64,000 nt of DNA from the NCBI GenBank assembly GCA_963724015.1, contig CAVRTM010000022.1:1-64000 (forward strand), given 5' to 3'. The position numbers and the translations under genes were made by a program. Source of the DNA: CAVRTM01 sp963724015. Its GTDB lineage: Bacteria; Actinomycetota; Actinomycetes; Actinomycetales; Dermatophilaceae. Shown one piece after another: positions 19,835 through 28,779 of the stretch; position 1 is the first letter of the stretch, and every line of letters begins with the position of its first letter. Below the pieces are notes generated by a model. It saw only the letters and a program-made list of their open reading frames with translations. It made no database searches and had not been told where the DNA came from.

Positions 19835-19846
19835 GACGTCATCGCC

Positions 19847-20413
19847 TCAGGAGGCGGGCGTGGCCGTGCGCCCCGCAGATCCGGCGCCGGTGTCGTGGCC
19901 CGTCGGCGCGTTCGACGGCGGCTCCTCCCCCGCGACGCCGAGCTGGCGGGCCACGACGCGCCTGCGGGCGAACCGCTGGCGCTGCTTCTCCGCCAGGGCG
20001 TCGGCCCGCTCGATCAGCGCCGCGGTGGGTGGGTCGTTCCGCTCGCTGGGGTCACCCTCGGCTGCCTCCTGGCGGACGACGTTGTGGATGGCCCACTCGG
20101 GGATGCCGGTGGCCCGGGACAGCGTCACCAGCCACTCCGCGCGCTCCGGGCTGGGCCGGTTGCCGAGGCGCACCTTCAGGACGTCGATCCAGAGCGAGTG
20201 CCAGACCTTGGTCAGCTCCTCGGCCCGTCCGGCCACGGCCTGCTCGTACTGCTGCTGGGCGCCGACGAACGCCTGCTCGACCTCCGTCTGGTGGCCCGGG
20301 TCGACCGAGGCGCCCTCGGCGGCCGCCTCGCTGACGCGTTCGAGCTCGCTGCGCCGCTCGTCGGCCACGCGCTCCAGGTCCGCGATCGGGTCACGGGTCG
20401 GGTCCTCGTCCAT
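19847..20413 (-). CDS. coiled-coil protein of unknown function
   Basis: A 188-residue acidic, soluble protein. The N-terminal half is helical and charged (ADLERVADERRSELERVSEA and EVEQAFVGAQQQYEQAVAGR), predicting coiled coil. A middle block (LTKVWHSLWIDVLKVRLGNR, GIPEWAIHNVVRQEA) and a basic stretch AEKQRQRFARRRVVARQ follow. I do not recognise the family. The ATG at 20413 has GAAGGA 5 bases upstream, so the longer reading to 20521, which would run through a terminator hairpin, is rejected. It is first gene of a two-gene unit with the DmfA2-like lipoprotein. Confidence 0.7.
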   Translation of the reverse strand: MDEDPTRDPIADLERVADERRSELERVSEAAAEGASVDPGHQTEVEQAFVGAQQQYEQAVAGRAEELTKVWHSLWIDVLKVRLGNRPSPERAEWLVTLSRATGIPEWAIHNVVRQEAAEGDPSERNDPPTAALIERADALAEKQRQRFARRRVVARQLGVAGEEPPSNAPTGHDTGAGSAGRTATPAS

Positions 20414-20493
20414 GTCAGTCCTTCCGGCCGTACGGCGGGTCCCCACCATGGTGCCTCCAGGGCTCCAGCGGCAACACCGTCCGGACCGCGGGC

Positions 20494-20523
20494 AGGTGGG
20501 GCCCGTTCTTCCGGGCCCCACCT
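20494..20523 (-). terminator. perfect 12-bp stem-loop terminator
   Basis: AGGTGGGGCCCG (20494-20505) and its exact inverted copy (20512-20523) flank a TTCTTC loop. It lies 45 bases beyond the stop of the minus-strand gene ending at 20569 and separates it from the next gene. Confidence 0.75.
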
Positions 20524-20568
20524 ACCCCATCGGCGCCGCCAGCACTCGTCCGGCGGCCACGCCCGGTC

Positions 20569-21117
20569 TCAGCCGGTGAACCGTCCGAGGATCCCCTTCT
20601 TGACCTCGGTGGGCCGCTGCTGCTCCCCGGCGAACGAGCTCACCACGACCAGGGCGCCGGTCAGGGCGGGCACCAGCCACTGCAGCACCTTCAACTGCCT
20701 CTGCGCCTTGGCGACGTCCGCAGGGGTGGCGACGCTGGGCTCGGTCCCCGACTCCACCGGCACGTCGCCGTGCGTGGACACCTTGCGGCCCAGCACCCGG
20801 CTGTACGCCGTGACGGCGAGCGCGGCAACGGTGAGGGACGTCTTGACGAGCGACATCGTCGCGACGCCCTCCTGCAGCTTGATCCGCTCGACGTTGCCAC
20901 CGAGCTGGACGGCGCTGCCGGCGAGGTAGGCGCCGATGGCTGCGCCGTTGACCGGCGTCCACCGGTCCCAGCCGGCGTTCACGACGCGACCGGTGCTGGC
21001 CTGGTCGGCCGCCTGCCCGGCGGCAGCGTTGAGGGCCACGGCGTTGGCCAGGGTCCCTCCGAACCACGCCGCCAGGCCGACGTCGTGCAGGGAGCGGGAG
21101 ACGGTGTTGGTGGTCAT
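20569..21117 (-). CDS. membrane protein of unknown function
   Basis: A 182-residue protein with four likely membrane segments, including GLAAWFGGTLANAVALNAAA (about residues 14-33), AAIGAYLAGSAVQLGG, VKTSLTVAALAVTAYSRVLG and LVPALTGALVVVSSFAG. Between helices three and four is a hydrophilic loop with THGDVPVESGTEPSVATP. It resembles small conserved actinobacterial membrane proteins without assigned function. The ATG at 21117 follows CTAGGAGAACCC, a good ribosome site. A terminator hairpin follows at 20494-20523, so this is a single-gene unit, with the CYTH/CHAD gene 147 bases upstream. Confidence 0.78.
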   Translation of the reverse strand: MTTNTVSRSLHDVGLAAWFGGTLANAVALNAAAGQAADQASTGRVVNAGWDRWTPVNGAAIGAYLAGSAVQLGGNVERIKLQEGVATMSLVKTSLTVAALAVTAYSRVLGRKVSTHGDVPVESGTEPSVATPADVAKAQRQLKVLQWLVPALTGALVVVSSFAGEQQRPTEVKKGILGRFTG

Positions 21118-21264
21118 GGGTTCTCCTAGGGTCGGGTTCACGGTCGGTGGACCCGCCATACCCGATGGGGCAGAAGGCAACCGGCCCCGCCCGCCGCCCA
21201 GCAAAGGTCGAGCGGGACGGCCGGTCGCGCTCGCCCAGGAGGGGGCCGGGTGCTGCCGGTCCCC

Positions 21265-22798
21265 TCAGGCACGCAGCCAGCGCCGCAGCCGCCGCCTGGA
21301 GCAGGCGTGCCAGGCGGCGTCGAACTGCGCCTGCGCCCTGGCTGCGTGCCGTTCCTCTGCCGCATGCATCCGGCCATAGAGCAGTGCGTTGCCGGGCCGG
21401 CCGGCGCTCTCGGCCGCGAGCTGGCGCAGCAGCGCGCGGGTGACCACGCTGTCGTTGAGGTCGCCGAGGACCTCCTGGACCGACTCGGCCGCCGCGGCCA
21501 GCCGGGCAGCCTTGGCCCCGAAGGCCGGCTCGACCGCCTCTGCGGCGTAGCGGAGCCGCTTGGCGGCCTTGCGCACCTCGTGCAGGTGCTCGTCGCGGTC
21601 GTGCCCCGGCTCCGCCTCCTGCGCGGCGCGCACCATGCGGCGCAGCCGCTTCCACTCCGCGCGGACGCGCGGGCGCAGCACGTCGTCGGCCGAGCCGAGC
21701 GCCACCGGGGTCCATGGTGGCTGCCGCACCAGCTCGTCGAGGGCGTCGAGCAACCGGAAGTAGCGCACGGACTCCAGCGCCGCGCTCGCTGCCGCCACCG
21801 CGCTGTCGTGGGCCTCGCGCAGCTCGCTGTCCATGGCCCCGCGCACGTCCGTCGTGGCCACGTCGGACGGCTCCTGCTCGACCATCGAGTCCAGCCGGTC
21901 CCACATCACCTGGGTGTCGCGGGCCTGCCCGAGGACGCCGGCGAGCCAGGTCAGCTCCGCGCGCAGCGGCTCGCTGACGTCGCGGTCCAGCAGCGGTCGG
22001 AAGGTCCGCAGGGCGCTGCGCAGCCGCCTGGTCGCGACGCGCATCTTGTGCACGTCCTCCGCGCCGCCGACCCGCACGCCCGGGTCGTGACCGAGGACGG
22101 CGTCCAGATGCACCCGCAGGTGGGCCTGGACCACCAGGGCCGCCGCGCCGTGGCGGGACGGCTCGGGCGCCGCGGGGCCGGCCATCTCCTCCAGCCGACC
22201 GGCCAGGGCGCGCGCCAGCTTGGAGGGCCCGGCGGCCGGTGCCGCCCCGGCGTCGCGCAGCGCTCCCTCCAGCTCCTCGAACAGGTGCGGGTCCCCCTCG
22301 ACGAGCTCGACCTCCCACTCCCGCCACGAGTCGACGGTCGCGGCGCCGTCCTTGCCGACGCTGTGCGCGGTCACCGTGTCGTCGGCCAGCTCGGCGAGGA
22401 CGGCGCCGTCGCGGTCCCGCAGCCGGTGCACGACCCGGCGGGTGCGCAGCGTGGCCACCGGCTCGACCGGGTGGTCACGGACGAGGGCTCGCACCTCGTC
22501 CAGCAGCACCTCGGGCACCGGCCCGTCCGCCTGACCCAGCGGCTCGTGCCGCTCCGAGCGCTCCGTCCCCTCCGGGCGCTTGAGGTGCCAGCCGCTGTCC
22601 TCGCCCCCGGTCCGGCGCCGCAGCGTCGTCCGGCCGCGGGCCAGCGCCAGATCGGCGGTGTCGTGGTAGACCGCCTCGAGCTGGAAGGAGACCGGCTCGT
22701 CCACGGTGGCCACCGGTCCCACCCCCTCCAGCGCGGGGACGGCTGCGCCCGGCCGGCACGTCGTACTTGCGTTCGACCTCGAGCTGCGTGCTGCCCAT
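21265..22798 (-). pseudogene. CYTH-CHAD domain protein, one frameshift
   Basis: The gene encodes an N-terminal CYTH domain (LEVERKYDVPAG, an ExExK triphosphate-tunnel signature; later GWHLKRPEG) joined to a C-terminal CHAD domain with repeated His/Arg-rich helices (EDVHKMRVATRRLRSALRTF, LHEVRKAAKRLRYAAEAVEP). CYTH enzymes bind triphosphate or polyphosphate and CHAD binds inorganic polyphosphate, so a role in polyphosphate or nucleotide handling is likely. The start codon and first 17 residues lie in one frame (ATG 22798) and the rest in another. Removing one base near 22760, in GGGCGCAGCC, restores a natural reading. It may be a sequencing indel, in which case the gene is intact at about 510 residues. 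Confidence 0.82.
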
Positions 22799-22904
22799 CG
22801 ACCCTCCCGACCCCTCGGCGCCGGGTGGTTCCCGGCCCGGCTCGGCGGCCACCGCGACGCCGGTAGCGGCCGTTACGCTGGGCGACATCCGTCCTGGAGG
22901 TGCC

Positions 22905-23513
22905 ATGGCCACGCCGTTCCGCCGTCCCGACCGCCACGAGGACCGACGCGATCCGCGGTTGCCTCCAGGCCAGTATGACGCCGGCGCCACCTTTCCGGTG
23001 CTGACCGCCGAGGTCACCCCCCGCCTCGAGCTCGACCGGTGGCGGTTCCGGGTCGACGGGCTGGTGCAGCAGGCGCAGGAGTGGACCTGGGAGGGCCTCC
23101 GGGCGCTGCCGGCGGCGCGCTACGACGGCGACATCCACTGCGTCACCACGTGGTCCAAGCTCGGCACGTCGTTCTCGGGGGTGTCGGTCGACGACCTCCT
23201 CGCGGCCGCCGCGCCGACCCCGGAGGCGACGCACGTGGTGGCCTGGAGCCACACCGGCTACACGACCAACCTGGCGCTGGAGGACGTCACCGGTGGGCGG
23301 GCCTGGGTGGTGTGGGAGCACGAGGGGGCGCCGCTGCCGGTCGAGCACGGCGGCCCGGCGCGGCTGCTGGTCCCCCACCTGTACTTCTGGAAGTCGGCCA
23401 AGTGGGTCGGTGGTCTGCGCGTGCTCGACCACGACGAGCCGGGGTTCTGGGAGACCCGGGGCTACCACGGCCGCGGGGACCCCTGGCTCGAGCAGCGGTA
23501 CGCCGGTGACTGA
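22905..23513 (+). CDS. sulfite-oxidase-like molybdopterin-dependent oxidoreductase
   Basis: A 202-residue cytoplasmic molybdopterin oxidoreductase. The cofactor domain contains FRVDGLVQQAQEWTWEGLRA, DIHCVTTWSKLGTSFSGV (the Cys is the expected molybdenum ligand), AWSHTGYTTNLALEDV and GGPARLLVPHLYFWKSAKWV. It is of the small YedY/sulfite-oxidase-like type, lacking heme and dimerisation domains. Substrate unknown. TCCTGGAGGTGCC precedes the ATG at 22905. The next gene, a flavin reductase, starts at GTG 23506 inside its 3' end, so the two are translationally coupled and likely form an oxidoreductase and its electron partner. Confidence 0.9.
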   Translation: MATPFRRPDRHEDRRDPRLPPGQYDAGATFPVLTAEVTPRLELDRWRFRVDGLVQQAQEWTWEGLRALPAARYDGDIHCVTTWSKLGTSFSGVSVDDLLAAAAPTPEATHVVAWSHTGYTTNLALEDVTGGRAWVVWEHEGAPLPVEHGGPARLLVPHLYFWKSAKWVGGLRVLDHDEPGFWETRGYHGRGDPWLEQRYAGD

Positions 23514-24343
23514 GCCGTCCCTGCCTCCGCTGCCGTCCCTGCCGTCCCTGCCGTCCCTGCCGTCCCCGCCCTCGCTGCCCTCCCTGCCCTCCCTGCCTCC
23601 CCTGCCGACGATCGGGCCGGTGACGCGGCGGCCTCCGCCGGGTGGCGCCCGGCGCGAGTGGCAGACGGCGACGGTGCTGGAGATCCGGCGCGAGACCCCG
23701 CGGATGATCACCCTGCGGCTCGGCCTGCCGGCCGGCAGTCCCCCGGCACGTGCCCGGCCAGCACGTCACCGTCCGGCTCACCGCGCCCGACGGCTACACC
23801 GCGTCCAGGTCGTACAGCATCGCCTCGGCGCCCACGGACGGCCGTGAGCTGGAGCTGATGGTGGAGCGGCTGGAGGGCGGCGAGGTCTCCGGCTACCTGC
23901 ACGACGCGGTGGAGGTCGGCGACCCGCTGGAGCTGCGCGGTCCGTTCGGCGGCTGGTTCGTGTGGAACGGCTCCGCGCCGGCCCTGCTCGTCGGCGGCGG
24001 CTCGGGGGTCGTCCCGCTGATGTCGATGCTGCGCCACCACCGCCGGGCCGGGCTCTCCGTGCCGCTGCGGCTCGTGGTGTCGGTCCGCTCCCCCGAGGAC
24101 CTCCCGTTCGCCGGCGAGTACGCCGGGGAGACCACGCTGGTCTACACCCGGCGCACGCCGCCGGGCTGGCCGCGGCCGCCGGGCCGCCTCGTCGCCGCGG
24201 ACCTGCAGCCCCTGCTCCTCCCGGACGCCACCGCGTACGTCTGTGGCTCGGCCGCGTTCGCCGAGCACGCCTCGCAGCTGCTGGTCGACCTGGGGGTGCC
24301 CGCACCGTCGGTGCGGGTCGAGCGCTACGGTCCCACCGCGTGA
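23506..24343 (+). pseudogene. FAD/NAD(P)-binding ferredoxin-reductase-like protein, one frameshift
   Basis: The product has an FNR-type reductase fold: RSYSIASAP for FAD (RxYS motif), LRGPFGGWFVW, LLVGGGSGVVPLMSML for NAD(P) ribose, LRLVVSVRSPEDLPFAGE and AYVCGSAAFAEHASQLL at the C-terminus. It probably passes electrons from NAD(P)H to the molybdopterin enzyme whose stop overlaps its GTG start. The frame shifts near 23745 in CCCCCGGCACG. Dropping one G gives the natural SPPHVPGQHVTV, so a sequencing indel is likely. The N-terminus carries an unusual Leu-Pro-Ser repeat (23518-23606). Intact length would be about 278 residues. Confidence 0.82.
23518..23606 (+). repeat. tandem CTGCCGTCC-type repeat encoding Leu-Pro-Ser
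   Basis: About nine imperfect copies of a 9-base unit, CTGCCGTCC or close variants such as CTGCCCTCC and CTGCCTCCG, run in frame and encode a Leu-Pro-Ser/Pro repeat at the start of the reductase. Such tandem units change copy number by slippage. Copy counts are approximate. Confidence 0.75.
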
Positions 24344-24769
24344 GCCGCTCCCGCCCCCGACGCCCGGCCGCGGCCGCGCCGCGCGCCGGCACCTGCCCCT
24401 GCGGCCTCCCCCGCCCGTATGACGAGTGCTGCGCCCCGCTGCATCGCGGTGAGCGGACCGCGGCCACGGCGGAGCAGCTGATGCGGTCGCGCTACAGCGC
24501 CTTCGCTGTCGGCGACGACGCCTACCTGTCCCGCAGCTGGCACTCCAGCACCCGGCCGGCATCGCTGCACACCGACCGCAGCTCAGCAGTGGACCGGGCT
24601 GGAGATCCTGGGCCGGTCCGGCGGCGGCCTGCTCGACAGTGAGGGCACCGTCGAGTTCCGGGCCTCGTGGACGGCCTCGGGGCGGGCCGGGTCGATGCGG
24701 GAGGACAGCCGGTTCGTGCGGGAGGGCGGTCGCTGGGTCTACCTCGCCGGCACGACGCTGCCGGGCTGA
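24340..24769 (+). pseudogene. YchJ-like SEC-C/NTF2 protein, frameshifted
   Basis: The N-terminal part has a SEC-C-type zinc motif (CPCGLPRPYDECCAPLH) followed by AEQLMRSRYSAFAVGDDAYL and WHSSTRPASL, which identify the YchJ (UPF0225) family. In another frame come WTGLEILGRSGGGLLDSEG, VEFRASWT and RFVREGGRWVYLAG, the rest of the NTF2-like domain. The shift lies near 24575-24590. The GTG at 24340 overlaps the TGA of the reductase gene, so all three genes from 22905 are in one unit. Function of the family is unknown; SEC-C motifs bind zinc. Full length would be about 142 residues. Confidence 0.75.
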
Positions 24770-24833
24770 GCCGCGGGCCGGTCGCCGCCTCGACGACTGC
24801 GCCGCCGGACACCACCCAGTCGAGGTCGCCGTT

Positions 24834-25400
24834 TCATCCGGACGGCAGCGCCGCATCCCAGACGACCAGCCCGTCGTCGCGCACCCGCGCTCCGGCCGCG
24901 GGCCGGTGCGCGACCGGCCGGCCCGCGTGCATCAGGTGCCGGACCGGCAGCCCCCGGGCGAGGGTCGCGACGTCGGCGACCAGGCGCCGGTGGCAGCGCC
25001 ACCACACCGTCTCGCTGCACAGGACGGCGACGGCAGCGGTAGTTACCTCGTCCACGAGCTGGTCCATGCCCCAGCCGAACTCCTTGCTGCGGGTGTGTGC
25101 GGCGTACGCGGCAAAGGCGGGCACGGTCCACCAGGTGTCGACCACCGGTTCGCCGGCCGGCAGCCGCCTGCGCCCGCCGAGCCGCTCCTCCCACCGGTAG
25201 CCGACGCCCAGCCCGGGCAGCCACCCGGCGAGCGCGTCACTGCTGAGGTCGGGATGGCGCCGGCTGCCGGGAAACCGCCGCACGTCGACCAGCTGGCCGA
25301 TGCCGTGCGCCTGCAGCAGCGCCCCGAGCTCCGCTCGCCCCAGGGTGCCGTGCCCCACGGTGGTCAGCGTGCCCGGTCCCCAGGCCTTGTGGCTCACCAT
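24834..25400 (-). CDS. DUF488 family protein
   Basis: A 188-residue protein of the DUF488 family. It has TVGHGTLGRAELGALLQAHG (about residues 14-33), LVDVRRFPGSRRHPDL, a central YRWEERLGG, and VAVLCSETVWWRCHRRLVAD, the conserved Cys-containing C-terminal block in which WWRCHR is typical. The function of this family is unknown, although some members sit near heme or DNA-repair genes. The start at 25400 has no clear ribosome site. It faces the YchJ-like gene from the opposite strand, 65 bases apart. Confidence 0.85.
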   Translation of the reverse strand: MVSHKAWGPGTLTTVGHGTLGRAELGALLQAHGIGQLVDVRRFPGSRRHPDLSSDALAGWLPGLGVGYRWEERLGGRRRLPAGEPVVDTWWTVPAFAAYAAHTRSKEFGWGMDQLVDEVTTAAVAVLCSETVWWRCHRRLVADVATLARGLPVRHLMHAGRPVAHRPAAGARVRDDGLVVWDAALPSG

Positions 25401-25622
25401 GCGAGTGTCCCAGGCGGTGCCCCGGTGCCGCGGTGCCCGCCCGCTTCCGCCCCGATTGACGCGCGGAGAAGCGACTGCCGCGCCCGTCGTTTCCGCCGGG
25501 GCTGACGACGAGCTGTCGGCGACGTGCCCGGGCCGATCCTTCCCCCGGGCACGGGCTGGATGCAGGGCGCAGCCGGCATTGCCGCCTTCCTCTTCGTTGG
25601 GCCCTGAGCACGCGGAGGCCGA

Positions 25623-26546
25623 TCAGTCCGGGTGCCGGCGCATCTGGTTGGCCTCACGCAGGACCGCCCAGGGGTCGGCCACCGGACCCAGGTGCCCGAG
25701 CTTGTCGGGGTTGAGGACCGCGCGGATCGCCTGGATCCGCCCATCGAGCACGTCCAGCGTCCAGGTGTTGAGGACCTTGCCGTCCCGGTCGCGGAAGATC
25801 GCGCCCGGCTGCCCGTTCACCTCATGTGGCTCCACCATCCCCCCGATCCCGACGAACAACGGGAACGTCGAGGCGAGCACCCGGGTCACGTTGTCGAGGC
25901 CGAAGATGCCCTTGCCCCACAGGGGTGCCCGGCCGCCGCCGTCGCCGATCATCTGGACGTCAGCGGCGAGCAGCTCCCGCAGCCCCTCCACGTCGCCCTC
26001 CCGCAGGGCGTCGAAGAAGCGCGCCGCCAGCTCGTCCCGCACCCGGCGGTCCGCCTCGAACCGGGGGCGCCCTTCGTCCATGTGGCGTCGGGCCCGCGCC
26101 GCGAGCTGGCGACAGGCCACCTCGGACCGGCACACCGCCGAGGCGACCTCGGGGAAGCCGAACCCGAACACCTCGCGCAGCACGAAGACCGCCCGCTCGA
26201 GCGGGCTGAGTCGCTCGAGCAGCACCAGGGCGGCCATCGACACCGAGTCGGCCAGCTCCGCCGACCGCGCAGGGTCCTCGTAGGGGTCGGTGACGAGCGG
26301 CTCGGGGAGCCACTGCCCGACATACTCCTCCCGCCGGACCCGCGCCGAGCGCACCACGTCGATCGAGATGCGGGTCACCACGGCCGAGAGGAAGGCCTTG
26401 GTCGACGTGGGTGGCGTGGGGGAGGTCTCGTAGCGCAGCCAGGTCTCCTGGACCGCGTCCTCGGCCTCGCTGACGCTGCCCAGGATCCGGTAGGCGATCG
26501 CGAACAGCAACGGCCGCAGTCCCTCGAACTCCGCGGCCCGGGTCAC
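25623..26546 (-). CDS. ECF41-family RNA polymerase sigma factor
   Basis: A 307-residue extracytoplasmic-function sigma factor. Region 2 (LRPLLFAIAYRILGSVSEAE, DAVQETWLRY) and region 4 (LSPLERAVFVLREVFGFGF, EVACRQLAARARRHMDE) are clear. A C-terminal SnoaL/NTF2-like domain of about 110 residues follows. Three ECF41 hallmarks are present: WLPEPL in the linker, DGGGR in the extension and NPDKL near the C-terminus. In this group the extension replaces an anti-sigma factor as regulator. The GTG start overlaps the stop of the epimerase gene (GTGA), so the pair is cotranscribed. Its predicted promoter precedes the epimerase at 27507-27533. Confidence 0.92.
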   Translation of the reverse strand: MTRAAEFEGLRPLLFAIAYRILGSVSEAEDAVQETWLRYETSPTPPTSTKAFLSAVVTRISIDVVRSARVRREEYVGQWLPEPLVTDPYEDPARSAELADSVSMAALVLLERLSPLERAVFVLREVFGFGFPEVASAVCRSEVACRQLAARARRHMDEGRPRFEADRRVRDELAARFFDALREGDVEGLRELLAADVQMIGDGGGRAPLWGKGIFGLDNVTRVLASTFPLFVGIGGMVEPHEVNGQPGAIFRDRDGKVLNTWTLDVLDGRIQAIRAVLNPDKLGHLGPVADPWAVLREANQMRRHPD

Positions 26547-27463
26547 GCCAGCGCCGCCGGAAAGCCCTGGCGCCACGAGGGGTAGCGCAGCTGCCAGCCG
26601 AGCTCCTGCCGGGCCTTGGCGTTGGAGAAGCCACGCCCCTGCGTCATCATCGTCGCCGCGACGTCCCCGGCCAGCAGCCGCGCCAGCCACGTGGGGACGC
26701 GCATGGGTGGCTTCGCGCCAGCACACGCCGCGAGGTAGGGCAGCCACTCGCGGGCCGGCGCCGGCTCGTCGTCCACGATGTTGAACACACCCCTTGCCTG
26801 CTGCTCCACAGCCAGGACGGTAGCGCTCGCCGCGTCGTCCAGATGCACCCATGAGCAGTATCCCGCGCCGTCGCCGACCAGCGGGAACTGCCGCTTGCGC
26901 ACGAGCTCGACCTGGGCGTCGGTCGCGCCGGGCCCGTAGAGCCCGCCGTACCGCAGGGCCGCACCACCGGCCCGCAGGACCACCTGCTCGAGGTGGCGGA
27001 TCGCGTCCATCAACGGACGGGCAGCCGTCCCCGTCATCGGGTCCAGCTCGTCCTCCTCCGTCTTGACCCAGCCGCCCGTGCGGATGCCGTTCCAGCTGGC
27101 GTAGCTCTGCGCGACAACGTGGGGCACGCCTGTCGCCCCGGCCGCGGCCAGCAGGTGGTCCGTTCCCTCCGTGCGGAGCCGGTTGGTGGTGGCGAACCAG
27201 CGGTCCATGTGCTTCATGTCCGGCTTGCCGGCGATCGCGGTCATCTCGTGCACGATCGCGTCCGGCCGGGCCGCGCCCACCGCCTCACGCACCGAGACCG
27301 CGTCCAGCCCGTCCATCACGACACCGTCGGCGCCCATCCGCTGCAGCAGGCCCAGCTTGCCCGCGCTCGACGTCGTCGCCGTCACCTGGTGTCCCCGTGC
27401 CACCAGCTGCGGCACGAGCCGCTGGCCCATGACTCCCGTCCCGCCTGCCACGAACACCCGCAT
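26543..27463 (-). CDS. NAD(P)-dependent epimerase/dehydratase, ECF41 partner
   Basis: A 306-residue short-chain dehydrogenase of the extended or atypical type. The Rossmann motif MRVFVAGGTGVMGQRLVPQL is at the N-terminus; later blocks are DAIVHEMTAIAG, VPHVVAQSYASW and a C-terminal substrate domain. The active-site Tyr-x3-Lys is not obvious, as in atypical members. The 'COE' enzymes (carboxymuconolactone decarboxylase, oxidoreductase, epimerase) are the known neighbours and probable targets of ECF41 sigma factors; this is the epimerase version. The start at 27463 follows GGTGAGGGGC. The downstream sigma gene overlaps by 4 bases. Confidence 0.9.
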   Translation of the reverse strand: MRVFVAGGTGVMGQRLVPQLVARGHQVTATTSSAGKLGLLQRMGADGVVMDGLDAVSVREAVGAARPDAIVHEMTAIAGKPDMKHMDRWFATTNRLRTEGTDHLLAAAGATGVPHVVAQSYASWNGIRTGGWVKTEEDELDPMTGTAARPLMDAIRHLEQVVLRAGGAALRYGGLYGPGATDAQVELVRKRQFPLVGDGAGYCSWVHLDDAASATVLAVEQQARGVFNIVDDEPAPAREWLPYLAACAGAKPPMRVPTWLARLLAGDVAATMMTQGRGFSNAKARQELGWQLRYPSWRQGFPAALA

Positions 27464-27506
27464 GCCCCTCACCTTCCCGATCTCAGATTCCGTTTCCGGA
27501 ACCTGA

Positions 27507-27533
27507 GACGAGACAGCCCCGCCGTCTGTGACA
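27507..27533 (-). promoter_or_regulatory. ECF41-type promoter
   Basis: On the minus strand TGTCACA (27527-27533) is followed after 16 bases by CGTC (27507-27510), 44 bases before the epimerase ATG. TGTCACA and CGTC are the -35 and -10 elements reported for ECF41 targets (Wecke and colleagues). Its place before the epimerase-sigma operon implies autoregulation. Confidence 0.8.
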
Positions 27534-27729
27534 TGGGGCGAACCCGCCCGGCCGCGAGGGGATCGGACGGCAGCTTGGTGCGCTGCTCGTGGCATGGTTC
27601 GCCGTACCCCCTTGGGGCCGTGGCCACGACGCTGGTCCCAGGTCCCTTCGTGACCCTCAAGGCCCTTGACCCTCAGGGCCCTTCAGGCCCGCATGGTCCT
27701 GCTCCAGCTACACGGCCACCATCACGAGG

Positions 27730-28515
27730 TCAGGGGCCCGCCTCGACGATCCGCCAGACCTCGGCGAGGTCGAGGTCGAACGGACCGATCCGGGTCAGCA
27801 CCCACGAGGCGCCACGGTCCAGCCAGGGCGCGGGGTCCTGCTGGGGTCGCAGGTCGACCACGACCTCGAAGCCCGGCGCCGGGTCGTAGTCCGCGAGGCC
27901 CGCGGTCACCTCGTCCAGTTCGTCGGGCCGGTCCAGGCCGATGACGAAGAAACCGTCATGCCTCGCGGCCCGGCGCAGGGGCGCCCGGTTGCCGACCCGC
28001 CCGCCCAGCCAGATCGGCACTGCAGGTGCGGGGCGGAACCGGACCTCGCGGGCGGCGTAGTCAGCTCCATCGTGGTCCACCGGCAGGCCGGACAGCAGGG
28101 CGGTGAGGACCTCGAGCCCCTCGTCCAGCATCCGGCCGCGCAGCCTCGGGTCCGGCTCGTCCCCGAAGGCGCTGAACTCTCCCACCCAGTCGTCGCCCAG
28201 CCCCAGGCCGAGCACGAACCGGCCGCCCGAGAGCACCGCCAGGCTCGCGGCTTGCCGGGCCAGGACCTGCGGCCGGCGCCGCGCCAGCGGGGTCACCATC
28301 GGCCCGAACAACAACCTCTCGGTCCGCATCGCGACGGCCGCGCAACAGGTCCATACGTCGGCGATCGCGGTGACCCGCTCGCCGTACTGCAGGTGGTCCC
28401 AGACGAAGAAGCCGTCCCAGCCGGCCGCCTCGGCGGTGGCTGCCAGGTCGCCGACGACCCGGGGGTCGGCGAGGGGATCGAAGGGGGCGACGAAGAGCCC
28501 GCGGCGCGTGGTCAT
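27730..28515 (-). CDS. LLM-class flavin-dependent oxidoreductase
   Basis: The 261-residue protein is a luciferase-like monooxygenase. Recognisable blocks are DPRVVGDLAATAEAAGWDGF and FVWDHLQYG near residues 15-45, then PMVTPLARRRPQVLARQAAS, GGRFVLGLGLGDDWVGEFSA and VPIWLGGRVGNRAPLRRAAR. The family uses reduced F420 or FMN; the organism's clade suggests F420 is possible but sequence does not decide. No clear ribosome site is seen; the ATG 12 bases upstream at 28527 is an alternative start. The gene is monocistronic, with 214 bases of divergent region behind it facing the ArsR operon. Confidence 0.88.
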   Translation of the reverse strand: MTTRRGLFVAPFDPLADPRVVGDLAATAEAAGWDGFFVWDHLQYGERVTAIADVWTCCAAVAMRTERLLFGPMVTPLARRRPQVLARQAASLAVLSGGRFVLGLGLGDDWVGEFSAFGDEPDPRLRGRMLDEGLEVLTALLSGLPVDHDGADYAAREVRFRPAPAVPIWLGGRVGNRAPLRRAARHDGFFVIGLDRPDELDEVTAGLADYDPAPGFEVVVDLRPQQDPAPWLDRGASWVLTRIGPFDLDLAEVWRIVEAGP

Positions 28516-28745
28516 GGCGCCGATCATGCCGACCCACGCCCGGTGAGGGACTCACGGGGCCAGCGGGACGCGGGCCCGCAGCTCGACCACCGACCATCGG
28601 GTGACGTCGCGGGGACGGCTGTCATAGCCGCCGGACGCCGGGAACATCGGTCATGCCGATGGCAGGGCGGTTCCGACGGGTCCAGAACGACCCACGGCCT
28701 TCCACGTGCCGCACAGTCCGAGCCGGTCGTCGGTCACACAGCCGG

Positions 28746-28773
28746 TTGACACATGCCGATATGGGCATATGGT
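28746..28773 (+). promoter_or_regulatory. leaderless promoter and operator of the ArsR operon
   Basis: TTGACA (28746-28751) and TATGGT (28768-28773) have a 16-base spacer. The ATG of the ArsR gene lies 6 bases after the -10, so the mRNA should start at or next to the start codon. An inverted repeat ATGCC-N6-GGCAT (28753-28757 and 28764-28768) fills the spacer, positioned for repression by the encoded regulator. Confidence 0.7.
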
Positions 28774-28779
28774 GCTGCC

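Noticed and set aside
21250..22866. 538-codon plus-strand ORF over the CYTH/CHAD gene
   Set aside because: Opposite-strand shadow; the minus strand has clear CHAD motifs.
23518..23606. Short tandem repeats considered as a CRISPR-like array
   Set aside because: Units are 9 bases, contiguous, without spacers, and encode Leu-Pro-Ser in frame.
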